Below are positions 21,997 through 32,190 of a stretch of 64,000 bases of DNA, in pieces (the first letter of the stretch is position 1; the number at the start of each line of letters is the position of its first letter). A program made the translations under genes and the position numbers. This DNA is from a virus. The notes under the pieces are model-generated. The model saw only the letters and a list, made by a program, of their open reading frames with translations. It was not told the DNA's origin and did no database searches. The stretch is from positions 1 to 64,000 of the IMG/VR virus record IMGVR_UViG_3300021964_000051; one strand, 5' to 3'.

Positions 21997-24900
21997 ATCA
22001 AATCTTCCTCCAGTAAATCAGTTATTGTAGTTATTCCTGCATTGAATCCAAATGGTGTTGTAGCAGTATTGAAGGCCGTTCCAAAACCGAGAGTTGCTCC
22101 GCCCGATGATTCCGTCTTGCGAATCTCCAATTTAAGTTCTTTGGTGTCAAGCGTATTAATGAAATTATATGAAATTTCATTGGAAGTTAATTCATTACTT
22201 CTAAGGGCGGCTTTTGTTTCTTTACTAGAAACCAATAATTCTGAAAAAATATCTGACAAATCTTTACTATATCTTCCTAATTCTAATTTAATGAATCCTT
22301 TAAGTTGGTGTTCCATTTCTAATACAATATATTTATTCATTTCAATATTTTCTCTAGGAATAGATACATTTACAATATCACCCACTCGTAGTTGATTTAT
22401 TCCTTTATTTTGCATAGTAAATGAAAGTTTCTGATTAAGACTAGAATGAAGGCGTAAAAGTTTAGTGGCTTTTTTATCTACTTCTTCTTGAGTAATTAAG
22501 GTATTATCTACGACTTCTAATGTTTTTCTTCCTCTTTTTTGTATTGAACGCAAGTCTTTACGAGTTGCTTTGTGAACATTTCCATAAACAATAATTTCAT
22601 TAAAAAAGTCAAAGAGAGTAGAAACTTTTTCAAAATCACTAATTAAAAAATTATCGCTATCATCAATTGTAATATTTGTTTTTACTGAATTTTCATCATC
22701 TGGGAAAATTTTAAACACATTATTTTCTTCAATAAGTTTCATTTCTTTTCTATCAAGAATATATCGGATTGCAGAATATAAGTTTATGCCTTGATAGTTA
22801 GGTGCTAAATACATCGGAACATCAGTTGAAGTAGTTGTAAATTCAATTCCTTCCTGTTCAAGCAGTTCATTTATTAAATCTTCGCCTTCAAGACCAATAC
22901 TTACAGTTGAACCAATACAGGCTCTATTAGCATCAATTTTTACTTCTTGCTTAGATGTAACTAAAAAGGTTTCAGAAACAGAAACAACTCCATTTAAATT
23001 ATAAATATTTGAAAAATTTAAAAGTCCTTCGTTATTCATATTTATTTTTATTTTTTTACTAGTATTTCCGTCACTAATATGCAAATCATGTTCCCCTTCG
23101 CTTAAAATATCATCTATAAAGTTATCTACATCTTTTATGACAATTCCATCATCTGATGATTGTTTATCTAAATCAATAGCAACAAACATAGATAAAATCC
23201 CCTCATCTCCAAAGGTATATGTATCTCTGTAATCTGTGGTTTCTTTCAAAAGGTAATTATCTTTAATATTATAAATTTCATTTTTATTTGCTATTTTAGT
23301 ATATTTATTATTTAAAGTATTTAGTTCAATATCTTTAGGGAAAAAAGAATATGAAAAAGTTTCATTTGGTTGTAAGATACGATAATTTGTTTCATAACTT
23401 AATTCAATATCTGTAATTAAGTGAAAGTGATTATCTGTTGTATTATCTGGTTCATGAGAAATAACATAAATTAGTTCCTCTGTTCTTAAACCATTAACGC
23501 TCCTTGAATCAGCACTATTGGCGATACTAGATTCAAACAATTGTCCTTTTTCTGCTACAAGATAACAACCTGTTAAATCAATAAATTTTAAAAATGAATT
23601 TGCATGACTTTGGTTACTAGTGCATCTAATAATTGCTTTGTAAATATTACCGTTTGATGAAGAAATTGTTGTAGAAGATTGTAAAATGGGATTAGTTTCA
23701 GTAGAAGCGTCAATTTTTAATATAGGTTTAAAAACCATATATGCCCCATCAATTCCTTGACTATCATAATTAGTAGTAGAAGTTGATTTTTCTGTTATAC
23801 TATCATAAGACTTAAAGTGTTCACTTGTTTTAAGAACAAGTCCTTCATAAGAACTGGGTGAACCCGCAGTATCTTGATGATAACCTCCACCAATAATAGA
23901 AGAAGTGGTAGCCCCTACATGAGCAGGATATTTTCCACCATCTTCAATACTAAATCTATCTAAAACAACTCCTTTCATATTATTATATGTATTTTGATGG
24001 CTAAGAAAATCATGCAATACTTTTAACTCATAACCATCATATGAATTACTAAACCCTAAGTGAATATAAATAGGAAGAATTATTTCGGAATCTGTTGCTA
24101 AAGAAACAACACCAGTTGCTTGAGGAATAATTACTGTTTTTAAAGGATGAGGAGTAGAATCTAAATTGTCGAATTTATATGAATTAACTTTGTTTCTTCC
24201 TTTAATTTCTTTTTGAGTGGTAGTTATTTTAACACACGAAGTCGCAATAGAACCATTATCTGTTAAATAAATAAGAGTAGAAGTGTTATAAGTAGAACCT
24301 GAAACAAATGAGTCTATTTTACAAATATAATTTCCATTAGTGTCATAAATTTCATCTCCGCTACTTAAAGCGGGACTAGGGTTAGTAACAAAAGTAATAG
24401 TTGAAGAAGTTACCGAAGAAATATCAGGCAATACTACAACATCAAACGCTAAGGGAATATCTGCATATCCTCTTGTTTTTTCTTTTAAGTTTTTTTCTGG
24501 ATTAACAGGATTAAAAAAACAATCATAACAAACTTCTGTTAATCTCATTAAACCAAATCTTTTGATAGAAGAAATATCTAAATCACTATTAAAATTAAGG
24601 TCTTGGAAATTAGCATCAGATAATTGTTCATTAGTATTTACCAAAAATAAATTATAGTTGTTTAAGTTTTTGTTTCCCGACATAAGACTATCTGTTCTTT
24701 TTGAAGAGTATGGTAATAAATCATAATTAACATACAAAAATAGTCTTTGGGCAGAATCATCTAAAAAGGTATGACTTCTACTAATTAATCCTAATTTATA
24801 ATCATATTTTATGAAAGCATTTTTTGTTCGGGTTTTATCAATTCTAACATCAGTTAAGTTAGAACCATAAGTGCTAGTTTGTGCCCTATAATCAATAGAA

Positions 24901-27900
24901 AAGGTTCTAAAGGCTGAGTCTGTTTTATCCCAGTTAATTATATTATTAGTTTCAGAATAAGGAGATACTCGGTAAGCACTTGTTAAATAATTTCTTTTTG
25001 AAGGAGAGTCATATAATTTTCTATCTGCTTGGTTAGATGAGGTCATATTTCCTACATTAGAACCAAAATTTCCTTTAGAAAATTTAATAGGGTGATAAAT
25101 AAAATTTCCATATTTATTGCTATAGTGTCCAGAACCATTTGTATTTTCAATATTAAATCCTATTGTGCCTAAAGAAGAATCATTTTTTGGATGAATTAAT
25201 CCTATTGTTTTGCCGCCCCATAAATGTTCACCGTTAATTGTAGCAACATTATGTATTTTAACATTAGCAGTATAAATTTTTGAACTTAAAGGTATATCGC
25301 CAACTGCTCTATCTAAGTAGACATTAAAAACACTTCCAGAAGAACTGGTTAGATTAACTATTTCTAATACTTTTCCTATGTAAATTTTATTTTCTCCCAT
25401 AAATAAAGGAGTATCTTTTATTAATGTATATGCTGTTGAAGAGGTTGTAGTAAAAACAAAATCATTTGTTCCTGCTTGACTTGCAGAAATAGTTGCTACT
25501 TCAGTAAAAGTGTATTCATTTTTATAGTCATGATATTCGGCTAATCTTCCTAAAGTGATTGGAATATATGGAGATAATTCTAATTGGGTAATATTTTCTT
25601 TTTTTGTGATAGAAACTACTTCAAAATCAATTAAGGTATTAATGGTATCAAAATTAGAATAAGCATCTGTTCCATGCTCATCCTTTAATCTAGTTTGAAA
25701 ATTTAAATCATTAGATATAGAAGAAGGTGAATTAATAGCGTAGCCTATTGCCTGTGAACCAGAATTAGAACTTGTCCCTACTAATGCATTTTCTTCAACT
25801 CCTGTTAAAATATTAATTTCATTTCCAGACTTAAAAACTAAACCCTTATTTGCAGAACCCGTAAGAGTGCTGGGTTTTATGCTATCTAAGTGTGATGCTC
25901 CTAATGCCTTTGATAATATATAATTTTTTACATTTCTATTAACAAAAATTTCTCCAGAATAAGCAATATTATCTGTCGTTTTTAAATAAATTTTGTATGT
26001 TATTCCAGTAATTAGTTCAACAGTTTGGACTTCCCCAATATAAATATCAGTAGTAAAAAGATAATCTCCTACTACTGGTAATTGATTTAAGGAAGTAGTT
26101 CCCGTTGAAATCAACCTATCGCCCTTTGAAGCATCGTCAGTAGCCGCCACACTAAATGAAGTTGATGTTTTAATAGAAGTTAATTGGTTATAATAACTTT
26201 TAGTAGAATAAATAATATCTTCGCTAAACAAAGTATTTAAATTTACAACAGGAGAAAGTAATTTGCTAAATTTATCTCTGCCTTGAATTTCCATAATAGT
26301 TTGTCCATCTTCTTTTCTGCTTTCAATATTTTCAACTTCACCGTTAAATCTCTCAATAAAAATTTGATATTGTCCTTTAGTAAAACTTAAAGCGTTAGAG
26401 GTATATGAATCATCATCAAAAGATAAAGTAATCATTCCTTTAACTGCATCACAAGCAGTAATTGTAGCAAACCTTTCATTATGATTTAATGATGTAAAAG
26501 AAACATACATCTTGCTAAACCTTCCATTCAGTAGTGAAATATCAAGCATAAGTGTCCCATTTGTTGCGTTATATGCTCGCCGTTGAAGCACATCTCCGCT
26601 TGATGGGGTCGTTGCTGATGAAGCAAAAACTCCCTCGCTCTCGGTTCTCACATAGGGGTCTGTGCCGTCATTCTCAACTGTGATTGTTTGGGTATTTCCC
26701 GACAGGGAACCAAAGTCCTCAATGATGAAAATATTGTTTCCTAATTTAATTTCATCTCCATCATTTAATACATCTTCTAAATCATATTCTGTATCAAAGG
26801 TATATACATTACCTGAATTAGAACTATAAGTAGCCTTAAGAGAAAAGAAACTATTTAATTCACCACGATGAATATTATGCCTTACCCTATAACTATAAAA
26901 CTCTTTAATTTTACTAGGCATAATTCTTGCATTATCAATAATTAAAGTTTCCGCAAATCCTCCCTTTCCATCAATAGATTCAGTATTAGTGTGCTCAAAT
27001 ACATTATACAAAATATTTGATTTTGTAGGAGAATAATCATAATGTAAATATCTAGTAGGGCCAATATAATTAGGAGAATTAATTTCATCATCTAATATTC
27101 TGTTAGCATTAATATAAGTTTGATTAAAAACAGTAGTGTCTGCAACCCCTGTTCTGCCTTCATTTGAAGTATAATTGCTGGCTTGAAGAGAATCCAATTC
27201 TTCTAACTTATCTGTTAATTTAACTCTATGAGAAAATTTACTGTAATCAACAATTATATTACCAAAATCCTGAAGAGTCACAAATGTTTTTGATGGGTCT
27301 GTATTGTCCAAAGTATAAGAATTAGCCGTTCCGCATTCTCTAACAGCATAATATTTTGTATTATGATTTAGTTCATTGGGTTTATCTAACCCGTCATAAA
27401 AATAAAAGTGTGGCCGAGCAACCACCATTCTTCTCGCTAATTCATCCACTAGGTCTGCTGAATTATCTTGAAGTAATCCCAAAGAAATAGCAACAACATT
27501 TGTATTTTTAACCATTTCAAAAATAATGAATTTAGTATCTTTAGGGATTTCATTTCCCAATTTTGGTGTAAATTCAAAAGCATCTCCTTCTTCATCTTCT
27601 GTTTTTACTTCAGTAATTTTAGCAAAATGATGTTGAAATGGACTATCTGAATATAATAAGACAAAATAATCATTTGTGTTTAGTTGTAATTCACTAGGAT
27701 TAAATCTAATTCCCTCGCTAGTTAGTGAATTAAAGCATTTGATTCTAAATCCTTTCGTTGTGTTTAGATTAGAATATTCTGAAACAGTTCCTCCCCATCC
27801 TTGAATAGAAATAGATGGGTTTCCAATAGATGTAATTGCAGTATAAATTCTATCTCCATCTGAAAAATCAGAAGTAGAAGAAGTCAATTGAGGATTTGTT

Positions 27901-27938
27901 GGTGCATTAAAATCATCACCTTGAATATTCAAACTCAT
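21993..27938 (-). CDS. Giant tail-tip/hub protein, 1981 residues
   Basis: The largest gene in the window. Start ATG 27938 behind GGAGGTGG. Ser/Asn/Thr-rich, almost entirely beta with repeated loop-strand modules, consistent with a large tail-tip or host-contact protein. The last 350 residues look like a tail-hub domain: STLFDFFNEIIVYGN, EEVDKKATKLLRLH, INQLRVGDIVNVSIP, YIVLEMEHQLKGFIKLELG, similar in order to gp27/late-D type hub proteins. It follows the tape measure by three genes. Part of the gene around 26570-26725 has less A+T than the rest. No lysin domain was recognised. Confidence 0.65.
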   Translation of the reverse strand: MSLNIQGDDFNAPTNPQLTSSTSDFSDGDRIYTAITSIGNPSISIQGWGGTVSEYSNLNTTKGFRIKCFNSLTSEGIRFNPSELQLNTNDYFVLLYSDSPFQHHFAKITEVKTEDEEGDAFEFTPKLGNEIPKDTKFIIFEMVKNTNVVAISLGLLQDNSADLVDELARRMVVARPHFYFYDGLDKPNELNHNTKYYAVRECGTANSYTLDNTDPSKTFVTLQDFGNIIVDYSKFSHRVKLTDKLEELDSLQASNYTSNEGRTGVADTTVFNQTYINANRILDDEINSPNYIGPTRYLHYDYSPTKSNILYNVFEHTNTESIDGKGGFAETLIIDNARIMPSKIKEFYSYRVRHNIHRGELNSFFSLKATYSSNSGNVYTFDTEYDLEDVLNDGDEIKLGNNIFIIEDFGSLSGNTQTITVENDGTDPYVRTESEGVFASSATTPSSGDVLQRRAYNATNGTLMLDISLLNGRFSKMYVSFTSLNHNERFATITACDAVKGMITLSFDDDSYTSNALSFTKGQYQIFIERFNGEVENIESRKEDGQTIMEIQGRDKFSKLLSPVVNLNTLFSEDIIYSTKSYYNQLTSIKTSTSFSVAATDDASKGDRLISTGTTSLNQLPVVGDYLFTTDIYIGEVQTVELITGITYKIYLKTTDNIAYSGEIFVNRNVKNYILSKALGASHLDSIKPSTLTGSANKGLVFKSGNEINILTGVEENALVGTSSNSGSQAIGYAINSPSSISNDLNFQTRLKDEHGTDAYSNFDTINTLIDFEVVSITKKENITQLELSPYIPITLGRLAEYHDYKNEYTFTEVATISASQAGTNDFVFTTTSSTAYTLIKDTPLFMGENKIYIGKVLEIVNLTSSSGSVFNVYLDRAVGDIPLSSKIYTANVKIHNVATINGEHLWGGKTIGLIHPKNDSSLGTIGFNIENTNGSGHYSNKYGNFIYHPIKFSKGNFGSNVGNMTSSNQADRKLYDSPSKRNYLTSAYRVSPYSETNNIINWDKTDSAFRTFSIDYRAQTSTYGSNLTDVRIDKTRTKNAFIKYDYKLGLISRSHTFLDDSAQRLFLYVNYDLLPYSSKRTDSLMSGNKNLNNYNLFLVNTNEQLSDANFQDLNFNSDLDISSIKRFGLMRLTEVCYDCFFNPVNPEKNLKEKTRGYADIPLAFDVVVLPDISSVTSSTITFVTNPSPALSSGDEIYDTNGNYICKIDSFVSGSTYNTSTLIYLTDNGSIATSCVKITTTQKEIKGRNKVNSYKFDNLDSTPHPLKTVIIPQATGVVSLATDSEIILPIYIHLGFSNSYDGYELKVLHDFLSHQNTYNNMKGVVLDRFSIEDGGKYPAHVGATTSSIIGGGYHQDTAGSPSSYEGLVLKTSEHFKSYDSITEKSTSTTNYDSQGIDGAYMVFKPILKIDASTETNPILQSSTTISSSNGNIYKAIIRCTSNQSHANSFLKFIDLTGCYLVAEKGQLFESSIANSADSRSVNGLRTEELIYVISHEPDNTTDNHFHLITDIELSYETNYRILQPNETFSYSFFPKDIELNTLNNKYTKIANKNEIYNIKDNYLLKETTDYRDTYTFGDEGILSMFVAIDLDKQSSDDGIVIKDVDNFIDDILSEGEHDLHISDGNTSKKIKINMNNEGLLNFSNIYNLNGVVSVSETFLVTSKQEVKIDANRACIGSTVSIGLEGEDLINELLEQEGIEFTTTSTDVPMYLAPNYQGINLYSAIRYILDRKEMKLIEENNVFKIFPDDENSVKTNITIDDSDNFLISDFEKVSTLFDFFNEIIVYGNVHKATRKDLRSIQKRGRKTLEVVDNTLITQEEVDKKATKLLRLHSSLNQKLSFTMQNKGINQLRVGDIVNVSIPRENIEMNKYIVLEMEHQLKGFIKLELGRYSKDLSDIFSELLVSSKETKAALRSNELTSNEISYNFINTLDTKELKLEIRKTESSGGATLGFGTAFNTATTPFGFNAGITTITDLLEEDLI

Positions 27939-29107
27939 TCGTCCACCTCCTCAAATCGCAAATATAAAACAGTATTGTTATAGTTCGGCATTAAGTTGTT
28001 AATAGCAGAAAATTCAGTTTTACGAATATTCATAATACTAAGTTCATGCAGTTCACCCATAAATTGATTATTAGTTGTGGCTGAATTAGCACCCGTTGTT
28101 CCACTACCATTTGCACCAATATAAAAATCCTCTGCTTCCATTGAGAATGAATCTGTTTGAGTATGAGTTCCACTTTTAACTATTCTTCCGTTAAAAAAGA
28201 TAAGTATTTCTTTATTTGTATTATCCCAAGAACAACCAATATGATAAGTGTTATTAATATAACTAGGTTCTTGAATGTTTTTTATATACAAAATATCACC
28301 ACTATTAATACTAATAGGTGAGTCAGCAGACAAAGTAATAACACTTCCTGTAAAAGAATCAATTGTTCCAATAGAAACAAATTCAGCATCTTGCCGAACA
28401 AATAGTTCAGCATTATCAAAAAGAGTTGAATAACCTGCGCTATAATTTACTGTTGTTCCCGAAGAACCACTTCCAGCAATTGAGTTTCTTCTATATAGCA
28501 TCTTACCATCAGTATCAAAGCCCTGTAAATCAGCAGTTGTTTGATATTTGTATTGACTACCTTCATTTGGTAAAATAACTGCATTACTTGTAAAGTATTC
28601 CATCGGTGCAGTTCCTAATTTAATTCCTACTTTAATTTTATATCTTGCTGGATTATTTTCATTATGTAGAGTATCATTAACTAAACTAATTTGAAAATTA
28701 GTGCTATGAAAAATTCTCATCTCATGGTTAATACGATTCGCTCTTGGTAAATATAGTTCACTTTCATGATTAGTATGAGTTGAAGCAGTATATATTGATT
28801 CTTCTAAAGCAGACATGATTTTTTTACTATTTGAAACAATTCCTATTCCATCAGTATGGGTTTCTTTAGTTAAATTACCTGTTTCGGGAATTGCTATATC
28901 TCCGCTTGCACTATGAGTCCCATAGCCATTAATTTCATAAGGAGTTAATACACATTCAAAAGTAAAATTATCATCTAAGTCCCAAACACCGTAAGAAATA
29001 CCTGTTCCTGAAGCAATATTATCTGAGTAGTCTAAAGTCAAAAAACCGTTACACATAACTGGAAAAACAAGCGAGCGTTGTTTTCCTGTGAAGATAGCAT
29101 AAGACAT
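27935..29107 (-). CDS. Tail protein with LamG/concanavalin-like domain
   Basis: 390 residues, start ATG 29107 behind GAGGTG. The C-terminal 150 residues have the jelly-roll LamG pattern: TYHIGCSWDNTNKEILIFFNGRI, then DFYIGANG, NQFMGELHELSIMNI and a final LYLRFEE. LamG/concanavalin domains bind sugars and would suit surface glycan recognition. It overlaps the giant tail-tip gene by 4 bases. Confidence 0.7.
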   Translation of the reverse strand: MSYAIFTGKQRSLVFPVMCNGFLTLDYSDNIASGTGISYGVWDLDDNFTFECVLTPYEINGYGTHSASGDIAIPETGNLTKETHTDGIGIVSNSKKIMSALEESIYTASTHTNHESELYLPRANRINHEMRIFHSTNFQISLVNDTLHNENNPARYKIKVGIKLGTAPMEYFTSNAVILPNEGSQYKYQTTADLQGFDTDGKMLYRRNSIAGSGSSGTTVNYSAGYSTLFDNAELFVRQDAEFVSIGTIDSFTGSVITLSADSPISINSGDILYIKNIQEPSYINNTYHIGCSWDNTNKEILIFFNGRIVKSGTHTQTDSFSMEAEDFYIGANGSGTTGANSATTNNQFMGELHELSIMNIRKTEFSAINNLMPNYNNTVLYLRFEEVDE

Positions 29108-29116
29108 TTTTACACC

Positions 29117-29734
29117 TCAAGGAAGAACAGTTGCTACGACAAACTCCATTGTAAAGGAAACTTCAACAGTTTCTCCACTCATGTCATAAGAAAAATTTTG
29201 AACAAATCCTGAAAGACCTGAAGAAGTTGAGGAAGTAGGAAATGGTTTAGCCAAAACAACATTTGTGTTATCTTTTTCTAAACCAATACCTCTTGAAGCA
29301 AAGGTTAAAGGAATGTTTCTTTCAGCAACTTGTGAGTAGTTTTCATCCACCATTGAAGGAATCAAAACGACTAATTCGTTAATTGCTTGATAAGAAGCCA
29401 GACCTGTTGAATCAACACCAGACGCAATCATTTGAGCCAATTCTTGAGGAGTAAAATTAAGAGAGTCTGGAATGCTTCCTGTTTTTGTGTGTGTTCTTTG
29501 AATATTAGTTTCAGTAATAAATCCATTTAAAGTGATTCGTTTATTTGACATACCTAAATCTAAAGCGACTGTTGCAGATTCTCCTGTTGCTAACCCACTT
29601 AAAGGAACAGGAATAGCAGGAATCGTTTTATCAACAGAAACGCTAACAGTATTTACTCTCAAAGGAATAGTATCAATAGAAGCACTACTTCCCGAATGGT
29701 TTTGCAGTTTTAAATAAACGAAATAGTCTGGCAT
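29117..29734 (-). CDS. Tail protein (distal-tail-like, tentative)
   Basis: 205 residues, start ATG 29734 with AGGTGATATAA. Beta-rich, with IPAIPVPLSGLATGESATVA, then DLGMSNKRITLNGFIT, and a closing pair SGFVQNFSYDMSGETVEVSFTMEFV. It lies directly downstream of the tape measure, the position of the distal tail protein in siphoviruses, and the strand layout would fit. The sequence is not diagnostic. Confidence 0.45.
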   Translation of the reverse strand: MPDYFVYLKLQNHSGSSASIDTIPLRVNTVSVSVDKTIPAIPVPLSGLATGESATVALDLGMSNKRITLNGFITETNIQRTHTKTGSIPDSLNFTPQELAQMIASGVDSTGLASYQAINELVVLIPSMVDENYSQVAERNIPLTFASRGIGLEKDNTNVVLAKPFPTSSTSSGLSGFVQNFSYDMSGETVEVSFTMEFVVATVLP

Positions 29735-29739
29735 TTATA

Positions 29740-31452
29740 TCACCTAAATGTGCTAGAAGAAGTGCTTCTATTAATCTTTGAGTTAATCATCCGTCCAATT
29801 TCATCGGCCATTCTTCTCATTTCTGCTTTTGAAGAATCTTTAGCATTAATAGTAATGTTAAAATTATTTACTGTTCCGCTTGAGTTCATTCTTCTTGAAT
29901 TACTGTTAGAATGCACTCTTGAACCTCTCGGTAATGAAACTAATTCTGGGCCTTTTTCACCAACAATAGCCATACCGTTATTAGCCATACCACCTGAAGC
30001 AAATAGTCCTATTCCTTTAATTTTTTTCCAAATCCATTTAACACCAGCCATTATAATAAAAACTCCTAAAACCGTTAAAGCAGCAGGAAGGCCAAAGAAG
30101 AAAGCAACAGCCGCAACAATAACTAAGGCCAATTTACCAAAGTTTTCTTTAAATCCTTTTACTGATTGTATTGCACCATTAAATAAATTTTCTATTGTTT
30201 TCCACGCTAAAGTAAATAATGCACTTGCAGTTACCCATAATATTCCTAAAGCAACCTGAACTAAGCCCCAAGCAATAGTAAAAATACCATCAAGCATTTG
30301 CATTAAATCTCCATTAATAAGACCCATAAATACATCTTTGACCCCTTCCCAAACATTTGCTAGTCCAGCAAGAAGTAGCCCTAAATTATTTTTAAATACA
30401 TCAAATGCTTCTTTTAATGCTGGCCAAATTGTTTTTCTTAGGAGAACTACAACAAGAGCAATACCAGTTAAATACATCATACCAGTAATTAAGAATTGCA
30501 TGACTGGTGTTTTAATTAGTTTAATAAATTGGTCTGCTATTGTTTTTCCTCTTTCTTTCATGCTCATATTATTAAATAAAATAGCACTTCGTAGAAATTT
30601 ACTTCTTAACGCTCTTGTCTTAACTTGTGCTTTTAAATGCATAAGTTCTAAAAACCCAATCGCTTTTTGCATTCTTAAAGAAATTCCTGCCCCTGCACTC
30701 CCAACCGCCTCCTTTGTCTTTGTAAAAGCGGATTTTTGGGATTGAGAAACTTTAGTATCAACTCTTTTTTGTTGCTCGGCATCAAATCCGAAAAGGCTTC
30801 CGAAAACACCCCCTTCTTCTTGTTCTGCTTTAAATCTCTGTGCTTCTGCATCCTGTGTCTTAGAAAGCCCTATTCTTTCAAAAGCACCCCTAATATTTAT
30901 TTTTCTACCTGCTTTACCAATTGTAGTAAAAATATTATTTGCATCTTCACCTTCTCCTGCTATTTGCCTAAGTGCTGCTGAAGTGGCTCTTAGGCTGGTT
31001 GATATTTTATTTACTGCTCTAAACATTCCAGGCGGTAAAAACCCATACATGATTTTTCTAGCAGTAGCGGCTTCAAATCCAAACACTTTAATTGTTTGAC
31101 TTGAACTGCTCAAAAGTAAATCAAGATATTCCATTCCAGCAATAACTGTTCCAGTCTTGCCTTTAATTCCTACAATATCTCTAAAAGTATCAAAATTTTT
31201 CTTAGTCTGTGTGAGACTTGATGAAATTAAATTAAGTTCTTTACCTTCTTTCTTTAATCTATCAACTAATTTTGAAGAAGCCTGTCCTCTCGTTAAGGCA
31301 ATCTCATTAGCCTTTTCGGAGACTTTATTTGCTTCTTTTGTAATTCTAGTTGTTCTTTGGAATTGTTTTTCTAAATTTCCTAGAACTCTATTCATTTCAA
31401 CTAAGGCCGCATTGTTCGCAATAAGCGTATCAGTATATGTCGGCCTAGCCAT
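29740..31452 (-). CDS. Tape measure protein
   Basis: 570 residues. N-terminal 100 residues form a coiled coil (MNRVLGNLEKQFQRTTRITK and onward). Several hydrophobic helices follow from about 320 to 470 (VMQFLITGMMYLTGIALVVVL, ALVIVAAVAFFFGLPA). The C-terminus has the signature GIGLFASGGMANNGMAIVGEKGPELVSLPRGS, very common at the end of tape measures. It sets tail length and probably passes the membrane at injection. The size predicts a tail of roughly 85 nm using the usual 1.5 Angstrom per residue. Directly after the chaperone GT pair, as expected. Confidence 0.92.
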   Translation of the reverse strand: MARPTYTDTLIANNAALVEMNRVLGNLEKQFQRTTRITKEANKVSEKANEIALTRGQASSKLVDRLKKEGKELNLISSSLTQTKKNFDTFRDIVGIKGKTGTVIAGMEYLDLLLSSSSQTIKVFGFEAATARKIMYGFLPPGMFRAVNKISTSLRATSAALRQIAGEGEDANNIFTTIGKAGRKINIRGAFERIGLSKTQDAEAQRFKAEQEEGGVFGSLFGFDAEQQKRVDTKVSQSQKSAFTKTKEAVGSAGAGISLRMQKAIGFLELMHLKAQVKTRALRSKFLRSAILFNNMSMKERGKTIADQFIKLIKTPVMQFLITGMMYLTGIALVVVLLRKTIWPALKEAFDVFKNNLGLLLAGLANVWEGVKDVFMGLINGDLMQMLDGIFTIAWGLVQVALGILWVTASALFTLAWKTIENLFNGAIQSVKGFKENFGKLALVIVAAVAFFFGLPAALTVLGVFIIMAGVKWIWKKIKGIGLFASGGMANNGMAIVGEKGPELVSLPRGSRVHSNSNSRRMNSSGTVNNFNITINAKDSSKAEMRRMADEIGRMINSKINRSTSSSTFR

Positions 31453-31456
31453 TTAA

Positions 31457-31681
31457 TCACCTAAGATTATTCATAGAACTTTTCGTTGCTTTGTCCATTT
31501 CTTCTGCTTTAATCTTTTCCGCTTCTGCATGAACTACTAATAAATCTTTGACTAAACTAACAGGCATTTGATATATTTCTAATGGGCTTATTCCAAGTGC
31601 TTGAGATAAAGAATAAACAACAGTAAGAGACACAATTTCAGGGTCAGAAGCCTTCCCCGTTAATGCGGCCCTTACTCGTCT
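31457..31681 (-). CDS. Tail assembly chaperone, T extension read by -1 frameshift
   Basis: Open from the slippery A-run to TGA at 31457-31459, with 74 codons and no start of its own. The sequence runs RRVRAALTGKASDPEIVSLT, a hydrophobic helix with SLSQALGISPLEIYQMP, and a charged helix ending MNNLR. It lies exactly between chaperone G and the tape measure, where siphoviruses encode the GT frameshift product. The tape measure start is 5 bases downstream. No standalone ribosome binding site and start were found in this frame, so frameshifting is the only obvious way to express it. Confidence 0.85.
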   Translation of the reverse strand, partial: RRVRAALTGKASDPEIVSLTVVYSLSQALGISPLEIYQMPVSLVKDLLVVHAEAEKIKAEEMDKATKSSMNNLR

Positions 31682-32040
31682 TTTTTTCCTTCATCATCCT
31701 CCAACGCCATAAATGGATTTGGTAGGACTTCTTTTAATTGATTCCCAATATAGGGAGTGAGTCGTAAAATGTCAATTGCGGAAAGACTTGGTTCAGTCTT
31801 TACCACAAAGTTTTCAACCATGAATTTAAACATAGCATTCAAATCAATGTTCATGTCTTGACGCTTTGCATCAATCTTCATCATACTGTTCATGGCTTTG
31901 TCCACCTCAAGCCATGTGGGTTCTTTGACCCACACTTTGAGGTATTCATCGCTTTCGGGTGCTACACGAATATAGTGTAGTTTTGGCTCGGTTAGTGCAA
32001 ATAGCACACTTTTATCTGATACAATTTTTCTGTTCAACAT
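31672..32040 (-). CDS. Tail assembly chaperone G
   Basis: 122 residues from ATG 32040 with AGGTGG upstream (GTG 32049 is an alternative). Short beta start, then helical, with MKIDAKRQDMNIDLNAMFKF and a C-terminal acidic tail DDEGKKDE formed over the slippery site. Position between the tail tube and tape measure genes and the frameshift near its end identify it. G and GT proteins coat the tape measure and recruit tube subunits during tail assembly and are not in the mature virion. Confidence 0.82.
   Translation of the reverse strand: MLNRKIVSDKSVLFALTEPKLHYIRVAPESDEYLKVWVKEPTWLEVDKAMNSMMKIDAKRQDMNIDLNAMFKFMVENFVVKTEPSLSAIDILRLTPYIGNQLKEVLPNPFMALEDDEGKKDE
31680..31689 (-). promoter_or_regulatory. 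-1 ribosomal frameshift slippery site
   Basis: On the coding (minus) strand the sequence is GGAAAAAAAG with zero-frame codons GGA AAA AAA GAC. The seven A form the ideal A-AAA-AAA heptamer for -1 slippage. The zero frame stops three codons later (TAA 31672-31674), while the -1 frame stays open for 74 codons. An A-run heptamer just before the end of gene G is the classical arrangement in bacterial siphophages. Confidence 0.85.
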
Positions 32041-32085
32041 ATTATCCACCTTTTATACCAACAAACAAACGGTGTTGGTGGAATA

Positions 32086-32190
32086 TTATTTAGTTAATTT
32101 AGATTTCTTTTTAACTTTCTTTTCTTTCTTCATAAGGTTGCGAGCAACCTTTTCTTTATTTTTATCGTATGCAGAAGGCAGATAAATCAC
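32086..32190 (-). CDS. Possible 34-residue lysine-rich protein
   Basis: GTG 32190 overlaps the stop of the tail tube gene (GTGA) and the frame runs to TAA at 32086-32088. The product is very basic, with MKKEKKVKKKSKLTK at its end. An AAGG lies immediately before the GTG, which is too close for a normal site, so expression may depend on re-initiation. A perfect hairpin AAGGTTGC-GA-GCAACCTT (32134-32151) lies in the frame. Otherwise the gap 32041-32186 holds nothing recognised. Confidence 0.35.
   Translation of the reverse strand: MIYLPSAYDKNKEKVARNLMKKEKKVKKKSKLTK

Noticed and set aside
29750-31456. Plus-strand open frames of up to 169 codons opposite the tape measure.
   Set aside because: They mirror the coding frame of the tape measure, lack ribosome binding sites and face the other way to the whole block.
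32134-32151. Perfect hairpin AAGGTTGC/GCAACCTT as late terminator.
   Set aside because: On the transcribed minus strand it is followed by A-rich, not T-rich, sequence, so it does not look like a terminator for that direction.
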